A stretch of DNA of 64,000 bases from Trichomonas vaginalis G3 (GCF_026262505.1 NC_067206.1:18931319-18995318); one strand, 5' to 3'. Shown: positions 49,522 through 60,278, numbered from the stretch's first letter. Numbers and translations are program-made. The notes: generated from the sequence alone by a model not told the origin.

Positions 49522-50751
49522 ATGTACAGAATAGACGTTTCAGATTTTTATGACTTCCAAGCGTTCAGAAATATGTGTCCATTTAGAGACTATAACAAAG
49601 CAGTCGAGAATTTGAAACGTTTAGTCATTTATGTTGACTCTGCCCAGAATGTTATGTCATGAAAGAATGGGATGTTGTCTTTAACAAACCAAGAGCACAA
49701 TAGTGTCTGAACAAGAATGTAGACAGAAACTTAAGAAAATAAAGTCGTACAAGTTGGTATGAAGATGTTAGATGCTTGGGATATCTTATTGTCAAGTTAG
49801 AAGATTTTTCAGTTCGTGGTATAAATTTATACACCATCTCCAAACTTCTATTCTATCTTCACTGGATATAAATATGAACAAGTAGAATGGAAAGAAAATA
49901 TTATAGAAGCTTGGTTAGACCATGTCAAAGAAATTATATGCAATGGAAACGAAAGAGTCTATGAGTATATCTTATGTTGGTTTGCAAACATCTTACAACA
50001 TCCAAGTGCTAAAAATGAAACTGCTCTCATTGTAATTGGAAAACAAGGAACTGGTAAGAACACTTTCTTTACAGATATTTTGTGCAAACTGTTAGAGGGC
50101 TATTCGAATCCGAATATGACAAACTTAGAAAACATCTGCGGTAAATTTAACTCTTCAATAGAGAATATGAAACTTATAGTATGTAACGAACTTCAAAGTA
50201 TAGATACAACAAAGGTTTTAAACTCAGATGCTTTGAAGAGTCTTATAACAGACAAAGTTGGAGTTGTTGAAAGAAAATATAAAGACCAAAGAGTTTGTGA
50301 AAATGTTGCAAATTTCATCATGGTTTCAAACAACGCTGTTCCGATGAAGTTAGAAAGTTCTGACAGAAGATATGTAGTTGTCAGAACGTCAGATTCTCAT
50401 ATGCAAGATACAGAATATTTTGACGACTTAGCAGAAACTTTGACACCTAACTTTTACAACCACTTGTTCTCATATTTCATGACATTAGATATTTCTAACT
50501 TCAATCCAAGACAAATTCCACATACCGAAGAAAGACAAACGTTGTTAGAAGCAAACAAGAGTGTATATGAACTGTTTATAGATGAGACTAACTTTGAGTG
50601 TTTAGATGAAAGGTCATTGTACGATTCATATAAACAATATTGTCAAGAATATGGTTATATGGCAGCTTCTAAACGTACATTCTTGGCAAATGTCAAAAAT
50701 CTTTTAGACATACAGAACGGCGTATATACAAAGAAAAATTTTTATGAGTAA
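49522..50751 (+). pseudogene. SF3 (D5-like) helicase gene of copy C (broken)
   Basis: The ATPase half is open here: NLENICGKFNSSIENMKLIV with the acidic Walker B site just after, an FIMVSNNAVPMK motif-C-like segment, DRRYVVVRTSD, and a C-terminal helical domain with LYDSYKQYCQEYGYMAASKR resembling the winged-helix end of D5 helicases. Walker A GKQGTGKNT lies upstream. Broken, about three breaks, all in the N-terminal half. Confidence 0.75.
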
Positions 50752-50756
50752 ATTTT

Positions 50757-50773
50757 AAAAAAAATATTTTTTT
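50757..50773 (+). promoter_or_regulatory. A7TAT7 box upstream of the 50,788 gene
   Basis: Same box and atccgatagaaaag leader as at 8,733-8,763 in copy A. Confidence 0.45.
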
Positions 50774-50787
50774 ATCCGATAGAAAAG

Positions 50788-51207
50788 ATGATGAAATTCA
50801 TCTCAGTCAACAAGTACATGACAGAAGTCAAAGAAGAACTAGACCCATTCGCTTATTTGAATGTTTACTTCTACCATTTTGAAAAGTCTACATTGTGACA
50901 AAGTTTGGAACATCGAACCAGTTAAGTTTGCTATTGTGACTAAAAATGGTGCGAAATTTGAAGACTTAGACATAGAAGGTTTGTTAGCAGTCAAAGAAAA
51001 TTTTGACAGAAAGTTCTCAAAACTCGAAGAAGGTAAAAGCATACAAACTTGTTATACCTTATGAACCAAAGAAAGCAGACGACTATGATATTATGAGTCT
51101 AAGATAGTTGAAGTTCAAGGTAAATTGGGTAAAAAGATTTTAGAGTCTAAACCAGTGTTTTGCTCCTAAAGAGGAAGAACATTGACATTGACCCAGAAAT
51201 GTTCTAA
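50788..51207 (+). pseudogene. unknown small gene downstream of helicase, copy C (broken)
   Basis: Begins MMKFISVNKYMTEVKEELDP and keeps the VKFAIVTKNGAKFEDLDIEG segment, which looks like a small alpha/beta fold, and an acidic end (DIDPEMF). About three breaks. Confidence 0.45.
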
Positions 51208-51222
51208 AAATAAAATTTTATT

Positions 51223-51679
51223 TTACATGTCAAAATTCTTTTTCTCTGGCTCTGGCTCTGGCTCTTTCTTCTCTTCTTCTACTTTCTTTTCTTTCTTTTC
51301 TCTCTTCTTCTTCTTCTTCTCTGGTGGAGTTATGTCAAATTTCTCAGAACCATATTTATGTAAAAGTTCTTTGTCCTTTTAATAGCTCTTCTATTCTGTT
51401 TTCTATTTCATCTTCAAGAACAGCGCATGTGCCTTCTTTGCATTCTAAGAACTTTTGTTGGACTTCATCTTTCCATCGGCGTCATCTCTGTCAACAAGTC
51501 TGTCATTGACAAATTTTAAGACTGCTCTTTGTAATGTTTTATGGTTTTGTTCATATTCCAGAAACAGAACTTTAGAACAAATTCACCTTTCTTGTTTACA
51601 CTATGTAAGATTTTATGGTCGACAGATGTTTTGCTGTCAAAAAGCTTGTCTCGAATATAGATAGCGAAATCATAGACAT
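51223..51679 (-). pseudogene. Glu/Lys-tailed minus-strand gene, copy C (broken)
   Basis: Equivalent of 9,194-9,641. The DKLFDSKTSVDHKILHSVNK part and the EPEPEPEKKNFDM end are recognisable; the Glu-Pro repeat copy number differs from A. Broken, several breaks. Confidence 0.45.
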
Positions 51680-51715
51680 TTTCTAAAAGATAAAAATTTT
51701 AATTTTTTAAAATAT

Positions 51716-52591
51716 ATGTTAGAAAAAAAGTTTGCTGACATTGACAAGAAATTTGAGAATGTTTGAAGAAGAACAAGAGGAAGTTAGAAAATGCTCAGAT
51801 AAAACCCATACATGACAAGTTCTTATTTGCTCAGAATGGGTATAACAGGTCTAATCGCACCACCTGGGTCGGGTAAGACTTTCACTTATCTTAAAATGGC
51901 TGCACAACAACAAGAACTAGATGAGAAGAACCCATTCTATGAGTTAGTAGTCATTTGTAGTACTTCTGGTCAATTTGACCAAACCGTAAATTCGTTCAAA
52001 GATATTATAAAAAAGTCTAAGTTAGTATGTATAAAAGACTCTGAGTTGTTGGATTGGATAAAGAAGTACCAAAGAAGAGTTTTGAAGTACAATGCTATAA
52101 ATGAGTATGTCAATTCGAAGTTTAAAGACCCAAATGAGGAAATGCAGAGAATATTAGAGAAGAAACACTTCAGAAACAAACAGAAAGAGATAGAATACAT
52201 TTCGAAGAAATTGCAATCGTACGATTGGAAAACGTACCCTCATAGGTGTCTTCTTATCTTAGATGACTTTGCTTCTCATCCTTTGTTAAAGAACAGAGAA
52301 CAAGACATGTGTCGAATTCTTAAGAAACTTAGGCACTTTAACATCTCAGTTGTCATTTGTGTACAGACAGCAAAGAGTTTAAGTAAGGATGTTAAAAGAA
52401 TACTTACTGACATCATACTTTTCCCTGGATTGTCCGAAGACGATTTCATGGAACTTATGAAAGAGTCCATGGCAGGTAAGTTTGACAGACATGAACTATG
52501 GGAGAAGTACAAAGTCATACAAGACCCTCATACTTCTTTCAGAATTCACATCTACGCGAACAAAGTTCAAATTGTAAAAAGTCAAGCTTGA
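51716..52591 (+). pseudogene. packaging ATPase gene of copy C (broken)
   Basis: Nearly identical to the whole gene of A over the 250 C-terminal residues, including APPGSGKT and LLILDDF; the start region is damaged. The trailing sequence attgtaaaaagtcaagcttg recurs at 53,875. One or two breaks. Confidence 0.75.
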
Positions 52592-52797
52592 AAAATAAAG
52601 AGTGCATCTACCCTACTTGTTTGAAGTTGTCAAAATACTCTCTTATTTTTTACGATTTTCATGAGTTTTGGCTACCCCTGTAAAAGTCGGTCTAGAGAAA
52701 TTTCATGAAATTTGGTCATTTTTTTCAGCAAAAATATATTTTAGGGTAGAAGGGTATATCTACCCCGTTTTCTAACCTCTTTTCTACCCCAGTTATT
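52592..52797. repeat. hairpin cassette and palindromic unit after the ATPase (C)
   Basis: One tacgattttcatgagttttg cassette with a GGCTACCCC-type hairpin is followed by a TACCC-type palindromic unit (52,743-52,793: gggtagaagggtatatctacccc). The cassette number and the palindrome type differ from copy A at the same place. Confidence 0.7.
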
Positions 52798-53712
52798 TTA
52801 TAAGCGTTTTACATGGTAAACATTGTGAATTCGTGAAATTCTAAACAGTTTTGTAGCTTCTATTTCTTCACGAAGGATATCGAATGTTTTCACAATGCCG
52901 AAAGTTTCTTTATATTTCTTCTTGACGTCAGACAGAAGGAAATCTTCTGCTGTTGGATAGTTTTTGTTCAGAAATGTCAACATGTCCATTTTATCTTCTG
53001 TTGGTTTCTCTGCCTCCCTCTTTAAGTCAGCATAGTCGTTTCTCATACGTTCTATCTCTTTGACGGAGTAGTTATATTTCCTCATTGCTGCTTTACATTT
53101 AGAACATTGTGGGTTCATTTTTGCGTTATATTCTGAAACCTTACCTGCTAGTATGACTAAGGCGTCAATTGCTCTCTTTAACTCAAAAGTTGCGGGTTTT
53201 ATCTGTTCATTCCATATCTTACCTCTTCTATCTTTATCTCTTATCTGCCATACACATTTTGCAACTAACGAAACAAAGTTGTCGTAGGTCTTAAACTCCC
53301 CAGATTTATATATGTCAGAGATGTTCTTATATACCATATCGCAATCTTTGTCCATGACTTTGTGGTTGCAATGAAATCCAAGAAACTCATAGTTAACCTT
53401 TCGTATGAACTTCTTTATTTCTACTGAGTCAGTTGCTTTGACTTCTATTTCATCGAATTCTGGAATAGTGAGTTTTTGTTGTTGTATTTCAGGAAGTTTA
53501 GGTAGATGGTCAATAATATCCTGCATTTCATAAAGATACTGTTCATTTGTTTCATCTTTCGCACTACAGTTTAGATCTCCTTGGAGAAGTTCTTGCTTTA
53601 TCTTCTGGATTTCTGTTTCGAAAGTATATGAAGAAGGAATGAAGCTTTTCATCTCTACTAACATTGAAGTTGGGTTCATGACTAACGAGTTTGGTGCTGT
53701 TGTTGCTAACAT
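52798..53712 (-). CDS. conserved unknown protein of copy C (304 aa, looks whole)
   Basis: Same start (MLATTAPNSLVMNP) and length as in A, with about a dozen substitutions and no length change, spread evenly. The Cys/His clusters (FHCNHKVMDKDC, NPQCSKCKAAM) are identical in both copies, supporting a structural zinc site. Intact frames in two copies make this one of the best-conserved element genes, though the function is unknown. The longer start at 53,784 is not preferred, for the reason given for copy A. Confidence 0.7.
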   Translation of the reverse strand: MLATTAPNSLVMNPTSMLVEMKSFIPSSYTFETEIQKIKQELLQGDLNCSAKDETNEQYLYEMQDIIDHLPKLPEIQQQKLTIPEFDEIEVKATDSVEIKKFIRKVNYEFLGFHCNHKVMDKDCDMVYKNISDIYKSGEFKTYDNFVSLVAKCVWQIRDKDRRGKIWNEQIKPATFELKRAIDALVILAGKVSEYNAKMNPQCSKCKAAMRKYNYSVKEIERMRNDYADLKREAEKPTEDKMDMLTFLNKNYPTAEDFLLSDVKKKYKETFGIVKTFDILREEIEATKLFRISRIHNVYHVKRL

Positions 53713-53729
53713 GTTCTTACAATAAAAAT

Positions 53730-53745
53730 AAAAAAATATTTTTTT
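53730..53745 (-). promoter_or_regulatory. A7TAT7 box upstream of the 53,712 start
   Basis: The box and its TTATTGTAAGAAC leader are the same as in A and at the KilA-N gene. Confidence 0.5.
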
Positions 53746-53802
53746 AAAAAAACCAACTTTATTTTTTATTTCGGGAAAACTCATGACAAATTCAAGAGGG
53801 TA

Positions 53803-53850
53803 GAAAACGGGGTAGAAAAGAGGTTAGATCTAACCTTCTACCCTAAAATA
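53803..53850. repeat. palindromic repeat unit, mixed TACCC/TAACC type
   Basis: gggtagaaaacggggtagaa leads to GGTTAGATCTAACC and a cttctaccct outer arm. One unit stands here, where copy A has two. Confidence 0.7.
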
Positions 53851-53912
53851 TATTTTTGGGTGTAAAATTCAAATTGTAAAAAGTCAAGCTTGAAAAATCT
53901 AAGTGTTTAGTC

Positions 53913-54092
53913 TTAGTAAGATGGTAGCTTCTTAAAGCATATGCCGTCCTTGAGTTTTATGTACGTGAAGAGAAGTACAATGAATTCAATTACGAGTACA
54001 ATTGCAATGACAACTAAGGCAACTATTTTTGTCTTTTGCCAGCAAGAGTACTTCTTCTCTTCCAATGGTTCGGCAGAACTATACTCACTCAT
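53913..54092 (-). CDS. single-pass membrane protein (59 aa), only in copy C (looks whole)
   Basis: Preferred start MSEYSSAEPLEEKKYSCWQK, directly after a GGCATTTCTC initiator-like sequence; an in-frame ATG four codons earlier is possible. Residues 21-43 (IVALVVIAIVLVIEFIVLLF) form one strong transmembrane helix, and a short Lys-rich tail with one Cys follows. It diverges from the 54,136 gene. Copy A has only repeats here, so it is gained in C or lost in A. The function is unknown; an envelope or host-membrane role is possible. Confidence 0.55.
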   Translation of the reverse strand: MSEYSSAEPLEEKKYSCWQKTKIVALVVIAIVLVIEFIVLLFTYIKLKDGICFKKLPSY

Positions 54093-54135
54093 GAGAAATG
54101 CCAAAACGGTTTAATAGAAAAAGTGTCATTTTTTC

Positions 54136-54330
54136 ATGTCCGAAGACTCGAAGGTGCAACACTTCCAAAATACCGACGAACTCAGAAGAGCAGCATGGCA
54201 GTATCTTCTTGACAACTTCTTTGAGTTCTCCAGGTACACCTTGGAAAATGCTGAAGAACTCCGACACAGAGAATTTGGAGAAATTGCACTCCAATACTAC
54301 ATTGACAAACAAAGGGTAAACAAAGGGTAA
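54136..54330 (+). CDS. small unknown protein (64 aa), copy C (looks whole)
   Basis: Differs from the 12,232 protein at a few residues (for example YLLDNFFEFSRYTLEN, YYIDKQ). The substitutions are mostly conservative. The same aaacaaagggt triplication lies at the stop, and a CATTTTTTC sequence abuts ATG. Confidence 0.6.
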   Translation: MSEDSKVQHFQNTDELRRAAWQYLLDNFFEFSRYTLENAEELRHREFGEIALQYYIDKQRVNKG

Positions 54331-54382
54331 ACAAAGGGTAAAATAAGACTAAAAACTTAACGTTTAAAAAGTGACATTTTTA

Positions 54383-54583
54383 ATGAGCTCCGAGTCACCG
54401 AGAAAACTTGGTCAGATGTTAGCAGCTTACTTCCCTGAGGAAGATGGAAGCGTTACATACGTAAGGTTCAAAAACAACGAACCTGGAATTGCGTACCAAA
54501 TTCGCAATTACATGACCATGGAAGAGTACGAAAGGTTCCTACAAGAGAAACCAGCTCTAAACAACCCAGAAAAGAAAGAGTAA
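54383..54583 (+). CDS. small unknown protein (66 aa), copy C (looks whole)
   Basis: MSSESPRKLGQMLAAYFPEE, one residue different from the copy in A. I chose ATG 54,383 to match the start in A; an upstream in-frame ATG at 54,371 exists but is not shared with A. Confidence 0.6.
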   Translation: MSSESPRKLGQMLAAYFPEEDGSVTYVRFKNNEPGIAYQIRNYMTMEEYERFLQEKPALNNPEKKE

Positions 54584-54611
54584 AAAGTTTAACTCGTAAT
54601 TGTTTATTTTT

Positions 54612-55217
54612 TTACTTGTATGGGCAAGCTGCAAGAATGAAGTCGACTATCTCAGTCTTTGTCTTGACCAGTTGGACTGCTCTTGCGAGTACGTCTGTTT
54701 TGCGGTCTCCAGCTGGTGTCTGACCTTCGTAATTGCGCATGTTCTTGAGAGCTCCAACTGTAAATGGTTGTAGGATGAAGAGTCTCTCAGACTGCTTGAG
54801 GTAGTCTTCACGGTCACGAACCGAATCTGTGGTACGAGTCGAATCGGTCGACCTTAGGGAAGAGACTGAAAGCCTGTCATCTTCCATAGGGGCTGTGGCA
54901 TACTCTTTGCGTAAACGGTTCAGACCTTCTTCGAACTCTTGGTCTCTCTTGGATTGAGATTGGAATTGGAATTGGGGTGGAGGGTTTGACATGAACATCC
55001 AAGGGTTAGGGCAATAAGGCATAGGCTGAGGAGGGTAGTTCGGGAAGCCTTGTAGTGGAAATTGGTAGTAACCTTGAGGTGGAAATTGGTAGTAATTTGG
55101 TGGAGGGACTTGCTGGAACTGAGGTACTTGTTGGAACTGAGGTTGCTGAGGTGCAGGGGCTGGTGCTTTAGGTTCCTCTGGTTGGGATATGGGCTCGGTT
55201 GGTGGTACGTCGGACAT
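54612..55217 (-). CDS. Pro/Gln/Tyr-rich unknown protein (201 aa), copy C (looks whole)
   Basis: The C-terminal 100 residues are almost identical to A. The N-terminal low-complexity half differs in repeat number: two QFQQVP words, two YYQFPPQGYYQFP-like words and a PAPAPQQ run. A constant tail with an expanding N-terminus indicates that the low-complexity part is the variable end. ATG 55,217 is set directly before the minisatellite. Confidence 0.65.
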   Translation of the reverse strand: MSDVPPTEPISQPEEPKAPAPAPQQPQFQQVPQFQQVPPPNYYQFPPQGYYQFPLQGFPNYPPQPMPYCPNPWMFMSNPPPQFQFQSQSKRDQEFEEGLNRLRKEYATAPMEDDRLSVSSLRSTDSTRTTDSVRDREDYLKQSERLFILQPFTVGALKNMRNYEGQTPAGDRKTDVLARAVQLVKTKTEIVDFILAACPYK

Positions 55218-55628
55218 TGTCTTGAAACAATAAAAGACTTGTCTTGAAAAAGTAAAAGACTTGTCTTGAAACAATAAAAGACTTGTCTTGAAAAAGTAAA
55301 AGACTTGTCTTGAAAAAGTAAAAGACTTGTCTTGAAAAAGTAAAAGACTTGTCTTGAAAAAGTAAAAGACTTGTCTTGAAAAAGTAAAAGACTTGTCTTG
55401 AAAAAGTACGGGTATCGTCTGAAATCAAGACCACTGTTCTCAAATTTGAGAACTTTACACCAAAAAATTTCTTGAAAAATAACGGGTCTTGTCTTGAAAA
55501 AGTAAAAGACTTGTCTTGAAAAAGTAGACTTGTCTTGAAAAAGTAAAAGACTTGTCTTGAAAAAGTAAAAGACTTGTCTTGAAAAAGTAAAAACTTGTCT
55601 TGAAAAAGTAAAAGACTCGTCTTGAAAC
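55218..55628. repeat. 22-bp minisatellite, about sixteen units in two blocks (C)
   Basis: Units of gtcttgaaaaagtaaaagac plus tt hold a GTCTT/AAGAC inverted pair. Two blocks (55,218-55,405 and 55,492-55,628) are separated by a core with the palindrome tctcaaatttgaga. Same locus and period as 13,312 in A, but unrelated unit sequence. Confidence 0.85.
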
Positions 55629-55991
55629 AATGACCGACATAGACCCAGCAGATGAGGCAATCTACCTTATAGAGATAAATGCTAGTTAGGACTACCTGAG
55701 CCATCTGAAGTCAACAAGACCATTGCAGGCTGGGTGTCTGGAAGAAGTGCGCTTAAAATTGAAATTGACACTGGAATTGTCCTGCAAATACCAGAAAACA
55801 CTCCTTTCGACGACATAAAAGAGTGAAGAAAGAAGTCCTCTTGAAGTTCTTTGCCAAGCGTCCTTGGATACTACTTCCAAACAGAGAGAACCCAACTGTA
55901 CGAATTGCCCAAATTCTCAGAGGACTCTTACACTTCTCGGGTCGGGCGTTTTTCATAAACACAGAAGGCGACATCGTACCTTTACAGTAAA
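55629..55991 (+). pseudogene. diverged counterpart of the 13,546 gene, copy C (broken)
   Basis: Starts MTDIDPADEAIYLIEI right after the minisatellite. The AIYLIEIN start word and a later LLHFSG/RPWI pattern link it to the copy-A gene, but most positions differ, far more than in the neighbours. About three or four breaks. Confidence 0.45.
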
Positions 55992-56015
55992 CATCTCATT
56001 TTAACTTACTTTTTT

Positions 56016-56300
56016 ATGTTTTTACTCACACTCGTACTCAACAGGTATGTGTACACATATTCAACTGTGAACCTTGTATTGACCGGTCTTCCTGCAAATG
56101 CAAGTTCGGTCAATACACAATTTATGGTGGCAAGAAAGACAGTGGGGAATGTTATTCTGACATCTGTTGTTGCGCTCGAGAGAGAATTGAAATTCCAGAC
56201 CCAACTCCAACACCAACACTCAAGTTGCCAAAGACTCATGTGAAGAAGAAGCCTTCTGGTAAGTTTCTTATAGCCATATACATGGCACGCTTTGAGTAAA
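56016..56300 (+). pseudogene. possible small Cys-rich gene only in copy C
   Basis: An ATG at 56,016 follows a TCATTTTAACTTAC initiator-like sequence and opens with a hydrophobic MFLLTLVLN. Another frame across the same stretch is Cys-rich (CEPCIDRSSCKCKFGQY) with a Pro/Thr tail and a KKKPSGKFLIAIYMARF end. Which frame was used is unclear. It is absent from A and best taken as broken. Confidence 0.3.
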
Positions 56301-56320
56301 AACATTTTTTTCATTTTTTG

Positions 56321-56905
56321 AATGAAGCAAGTTAAATTCGTCCCACACCAATCTCAATGGACCGATGAAGAGTTTCAAGCCATGGTTGAAGGTTTGAGAA
56401 CGACATAGACGGCGAACTTGAAGGAGCTCAAACCACAATTGCAACCAAAATTGCACAAGTCAAGGAACAGATAGCTCCACTTAAAGCTACCAAAGCTACT
56501 CTTGACCTCATGGATACTTACCGTTTAGAAGTAAAGAGTGGAATAAGACAATTAAAATTAAAACTTCTAAACTACGAAGCTATACTCCAAAAGTTAGCAG
56601 AAATGAGAAGACTTTACCAGAGCTACTTACATGTAAGGGACTTACCTTCAAGCAGTCCGACCAAAGATGAATTTTCTGACATTGTCCCAATTTTGTCCGA
56701 AAGTCAGCTCAGATGTTTCGAACTGCTCCCAACATATCCAGAATATGAACGTTTGCCTGAACTCTTCCGCAATCTCAAAAAACGTTTTTTGGTTCTCATG
56801 TTCGAAACTTTTATCGGAAGAGACAACAAACGTTCAGAAGAAGAACAAGATATTATTTTAAACTTGTTGTATGACTTAACCGTCATAACAAGCTTTTTGA
56901 AGTAA
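56321..56905 (+). pseudogene. helical unknown gene, copy C (broken)
   Basis: Equivalent of 13,962-14,546, nearly identical over most of its length, including QLKLKLLNYEAILQKLAEMR. About one break. Confidence 0.55.
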
Positions 56906-56937
56906 AACCGTCATTCTCAAACCACTTCATTTTTTCG

Positions 56938-57625
56938 ATGTCCGAACAAGCACCGAAGCCGAACACAATGGCAGATGTCCTTTCAATGTTGCCAGACAAG
57001 CGCCCAGTTCAAATTCAAATTTTGAATTTGAAAGCTCATCTGACAAACACCGTTAAGACTCTCCAAAGTAGTCTTATGGAAGAGATGAAGGGACTTAAAG
57101 GTGAGTTCCTCATGAACCAAGCTTCCAATGAGAAAGTCCTGAATGATTTGACGGAAACCTTGCGCATTTACGCGAGAGAGAACCGAGACCTTGCCAGACT
57201 CATCTACCGTTTCTTCGAAGAGATAGATGCCATCTGGAAGGTACTCGGAAAGGACAGAACATCAACACCGTAATTCGTGAGTACCAAATTGAAGAAGGAA
57301 TTTCGAAAGAAGAGGAAGAAGAAGAAGAGGAAGAAGAAGAGAAACACGAAGAAGAGGAAGTTTGGGCAACCCTTGTTGCCGATGACGCTTACGAAATTTC
57401 CCAACCCTACCCATACAAAATCCGCAACAAGGCGACAGGCAAGGTTCTTACCCCAGTCCTCAACAACTTGGGACACTTGACCCTTACCCTTCGAAATTAC
57501 GGTAAATTTCCATGGGAAGGCTTGTCGGTATGCAATGGGTTCCAAATCCAAACAAGAAGACGAAGGTCAGACACATTGACGGTGACAAGCTCAACAACCG
57601 TAAGGAGAACCTCGAGTGGTTCTAA
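56938..57625 (+). pseudogene. coiled-coil plus HNH-like gene, copy C (broken)
   Basis: The helical N-terminal part is identical to A. The Glu-rich run is shorter and has lost the KHEEEE periodicity, so the acidic tract varies in length between copies. The C-terminal HIDGDKLNNRKENLEW is preserved. Two or three breaks. Confidence 0.6.
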
Positions 57626-57674
57626 GAGTAAAAAAATTTTATTTTAGGGGGAAACCCCAAGTAAATTTAAGTTT

Positions 57675-57987
57675 TTAGTTGCGTAAGCGGCTTAAATTAA
57701 TGGTCATTTGCAAAATTAGTTCCTGACCTCTGAATTGAACTCTTTCGTCATCCCAGTTGCGTAGGAGGTCGTCCCAGAGGAGTTGGTAGAATTGCCAATC
57801 CAAGGACGATTTGTCCTCCCAGGCATTGAGGATGTACTGCTCGTAGAGTCTCATGACCTCTGCCTTGCACCAGACACCCTCTCCCTTGGAACGTAAGGCT
57901 TCTTCGAAGTGCTCGAATGCGATTGGCTGCGGACCATCCGAAATGACACTTTTTGTCCGTTTGGTCAATGTTCGTGTCTCGTGCCAT
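57675..57987 (-). pseudogene. small unknown minus-strand gene, copy C (broken)
   Basis: Equivalent of 15,342-15,654, with the EGVWCKAEVMRLYEQYILNAW helix. A plus-strand frame starting at 57,968 (MFVSRAIVDENTDKQVIYEF) diverges and runs into the polymerase antisense strand; its first 50 codons look protein-like, but I cannot tell whether they are real. About one or two breaks. Confidence 0.4.
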
Positions 57988-58126
57988 AGTCGACGAAAAT
58001 ACAGACAAACAGGTTATATATGAGTTTGAGACCAAGAATGGTGTAACTCGACCTGTCCGATTCAAAGACTCCGAGGGCGACCATGAAATTAAACGGAAAT
58101 TAGCTAGGAAGGAATATAAAAATTTT

Positions 58127-60278
58127 TTATTTCATGCAATGTTTTATTTCTGTGCCGTCTTCTTTAACACCCCAGTACTTACGCTTGGAGAGGACATGAA
58201 CTTCGGTGAAAATTTTGTCCAATTTGAATTGACCCATCTTTTCACCGACCATTCCCATTTCAATGAGTTTGTTGTATCCTTCTTCGTTCGTCATGAGTGC
58301 GTCGATGTTCTCATAGTAAACCTTGACTTTGGATTTGACTTCGGAGAAGAATTTGTTGTACTCGTCAAGGACTGCTTTTGCGAACTGAGGGTAAGACCAA
58401 TGTTCGACAATAGGTTTTAATGTGGTTACTAAGCCACTTTCACCTTCGGTAAATTCGTATTTCAAAACAAAAGGAGAAAACCTTTCAACAAAGTTGTCGA
58501 CCTTCTCATAATGTTTACTCTTCATCTCTTGAGGTTTTAATGGAATATCCCCATGTCGAATTCATAAGCAATTTGAGTGTCATTGCAAGTTTGGGGTTTG
58601 AAGCTTTCCTAATATCATACAGTTGTTGTATGACTTTTCCAACTGTATAGTTCCTTCCTGGGAACTCACCATCTTCGTTTGGAATTCCAGTCGGGATATA
58701 TTGGACGAACCTCATGTACGCAGCGTTAAGGTCGACATAGTATATTTTTTCATCTGAGTCGAACTTGTCGCATCCAATCGGTCCAGTTTGTGGAAATTCA
58801 AGTGAGTCTCTTATCTTCTGAGAAACTTCTCCTGTTATCTCATAAACATCGTCGAAGCAACCTGTTTCATATAAAACCTTCTGACCTAACTCAGATGCTC
58901 TCCAATACAATTTGACGTCAATTGGATGTCTCAATGGAAGTTTGTTTATAGCATCTTGAAGTTCTTGCAACCTCATTGGAAGTTCTTCTGGTTCAGGTTG
59001 GTATCCGAACAATCCAACTCCTTTTGGAACTGTGTACTTCTTTTGTACTAGAACTTTGTCTGGAACAACTTTTGGTCTTGCTAACAGTGAAAAGTTTGTT
59101 TCGTCTTTTGGTACAAAACTTTCTGTCAGCTTGTCATCTGGAATTGGTTCCAACAAACCTTTCTCGAAAAGAATGTTAACAGCTCTGACAATGTTGCACT
59201 TGCCTTTTCCGAACAATGGGTTTGTAAGACTTTCGTTCAACATGAAGTGGTTGTGGACAATTACAATCTTCAACCATGGTAAGTCTTTGTCAACAACATA
59301 GTCGTCATGTGAAGAACCTTTCTCAGTCGGAATGTTGACTCGGATATTCACATTTGCCAACGGTGCAATTTTAGCCAATTGACCTCTGAGAATGTACCTT
59401 GTCTTCACACATGACTCAAGATACTTCATCTTCTCTTCTGAAACAAGACCAGAGTTCCTGAGACATGTAAGAATACAAGGTTCATTGACAATTGTTTCAA
59501 TTGAATTGTAAATTCCATACCTTGTCAAGTCAATGTCAGACTTATTTATGAAGGGGAAGTATCCAGCATGTTGTCTGACTGCTTGAGGGTTAGGTTGGTA
59601 CCATTCGAACTTGACACTTGCAATTCCTTCAATTGCATTCAAAATGTCTGAGTCGGAGTCAACCATTTGTTCTCTCTTTGTAGTCTTGAAAGCGTCAAGA
59701 AGTTGTGCGGCTGTTTGTTCATTGCCATGCGCATAGTAAATGTGACCATCTAAATCTGTTACGGTTAGTCTGAGATTGTATCCTTTCTTATTTCCGTCTT
59801 GTATGGCAGCAAGTACTCCCATGAAGCCTTCTTTGTTCTTTCCTTCGTCAAAGTTTACTGTAAAGGTTCGACCAGATGTAATTTGACTTCTAACTTCACG
59901 ATACTTCTCATATGCATATCTTGTTCTTTCCATGGGAGCATGACCATTCTCTGCACTACCTTTTTTCCTTCTCAAAGGATGCAATTGTTCGTCATGTTTC
60001 CAGTAGAATCTGGCAAAGCCGTCGTGTCCTTCAACTTGAGGTTCACTAACATCGAAAGGCATGTCCATAAGACGTTCTTCTTCTAACCTCTCTAGTCTGT
60101 TTGGATAATTTGCACGTGCTGTTTCTAGGTCCATTTCGTAGCGAAGACCAGACAATTTGTCATAGACTTTTATTGGCTTTCCCTTCCTATATTTAAACTT
60201 CTTCGAAACTCTCCAACCATATCTTTGCAACTCTGCTTTTATTCTAGCAGATTTTCTATCCATTCTATATGGGGGCAT
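58127..60278 (-). pseudogene. protein-primed family B DNA polymerase gene of copy C (broken)
   Basis: Starts MPPYRMDRKSARIKAELQRY. The first 580 residues are open: a basic N-terminus, an FTVNFDEGKNKEGFMGVL segment and an LTVTDLDGHIYYAHGN segment that may belong to the exonuclease region, then motif A DLNAAYMRF and motif B KLLMNSTWGY. Motif C YENIDALMTN is in the last part. Total length about 717 residues, as for short Polinton polymerases. An A7TAT7 box lies about 13 bp upstream. About one break. Confidence 0.8.
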
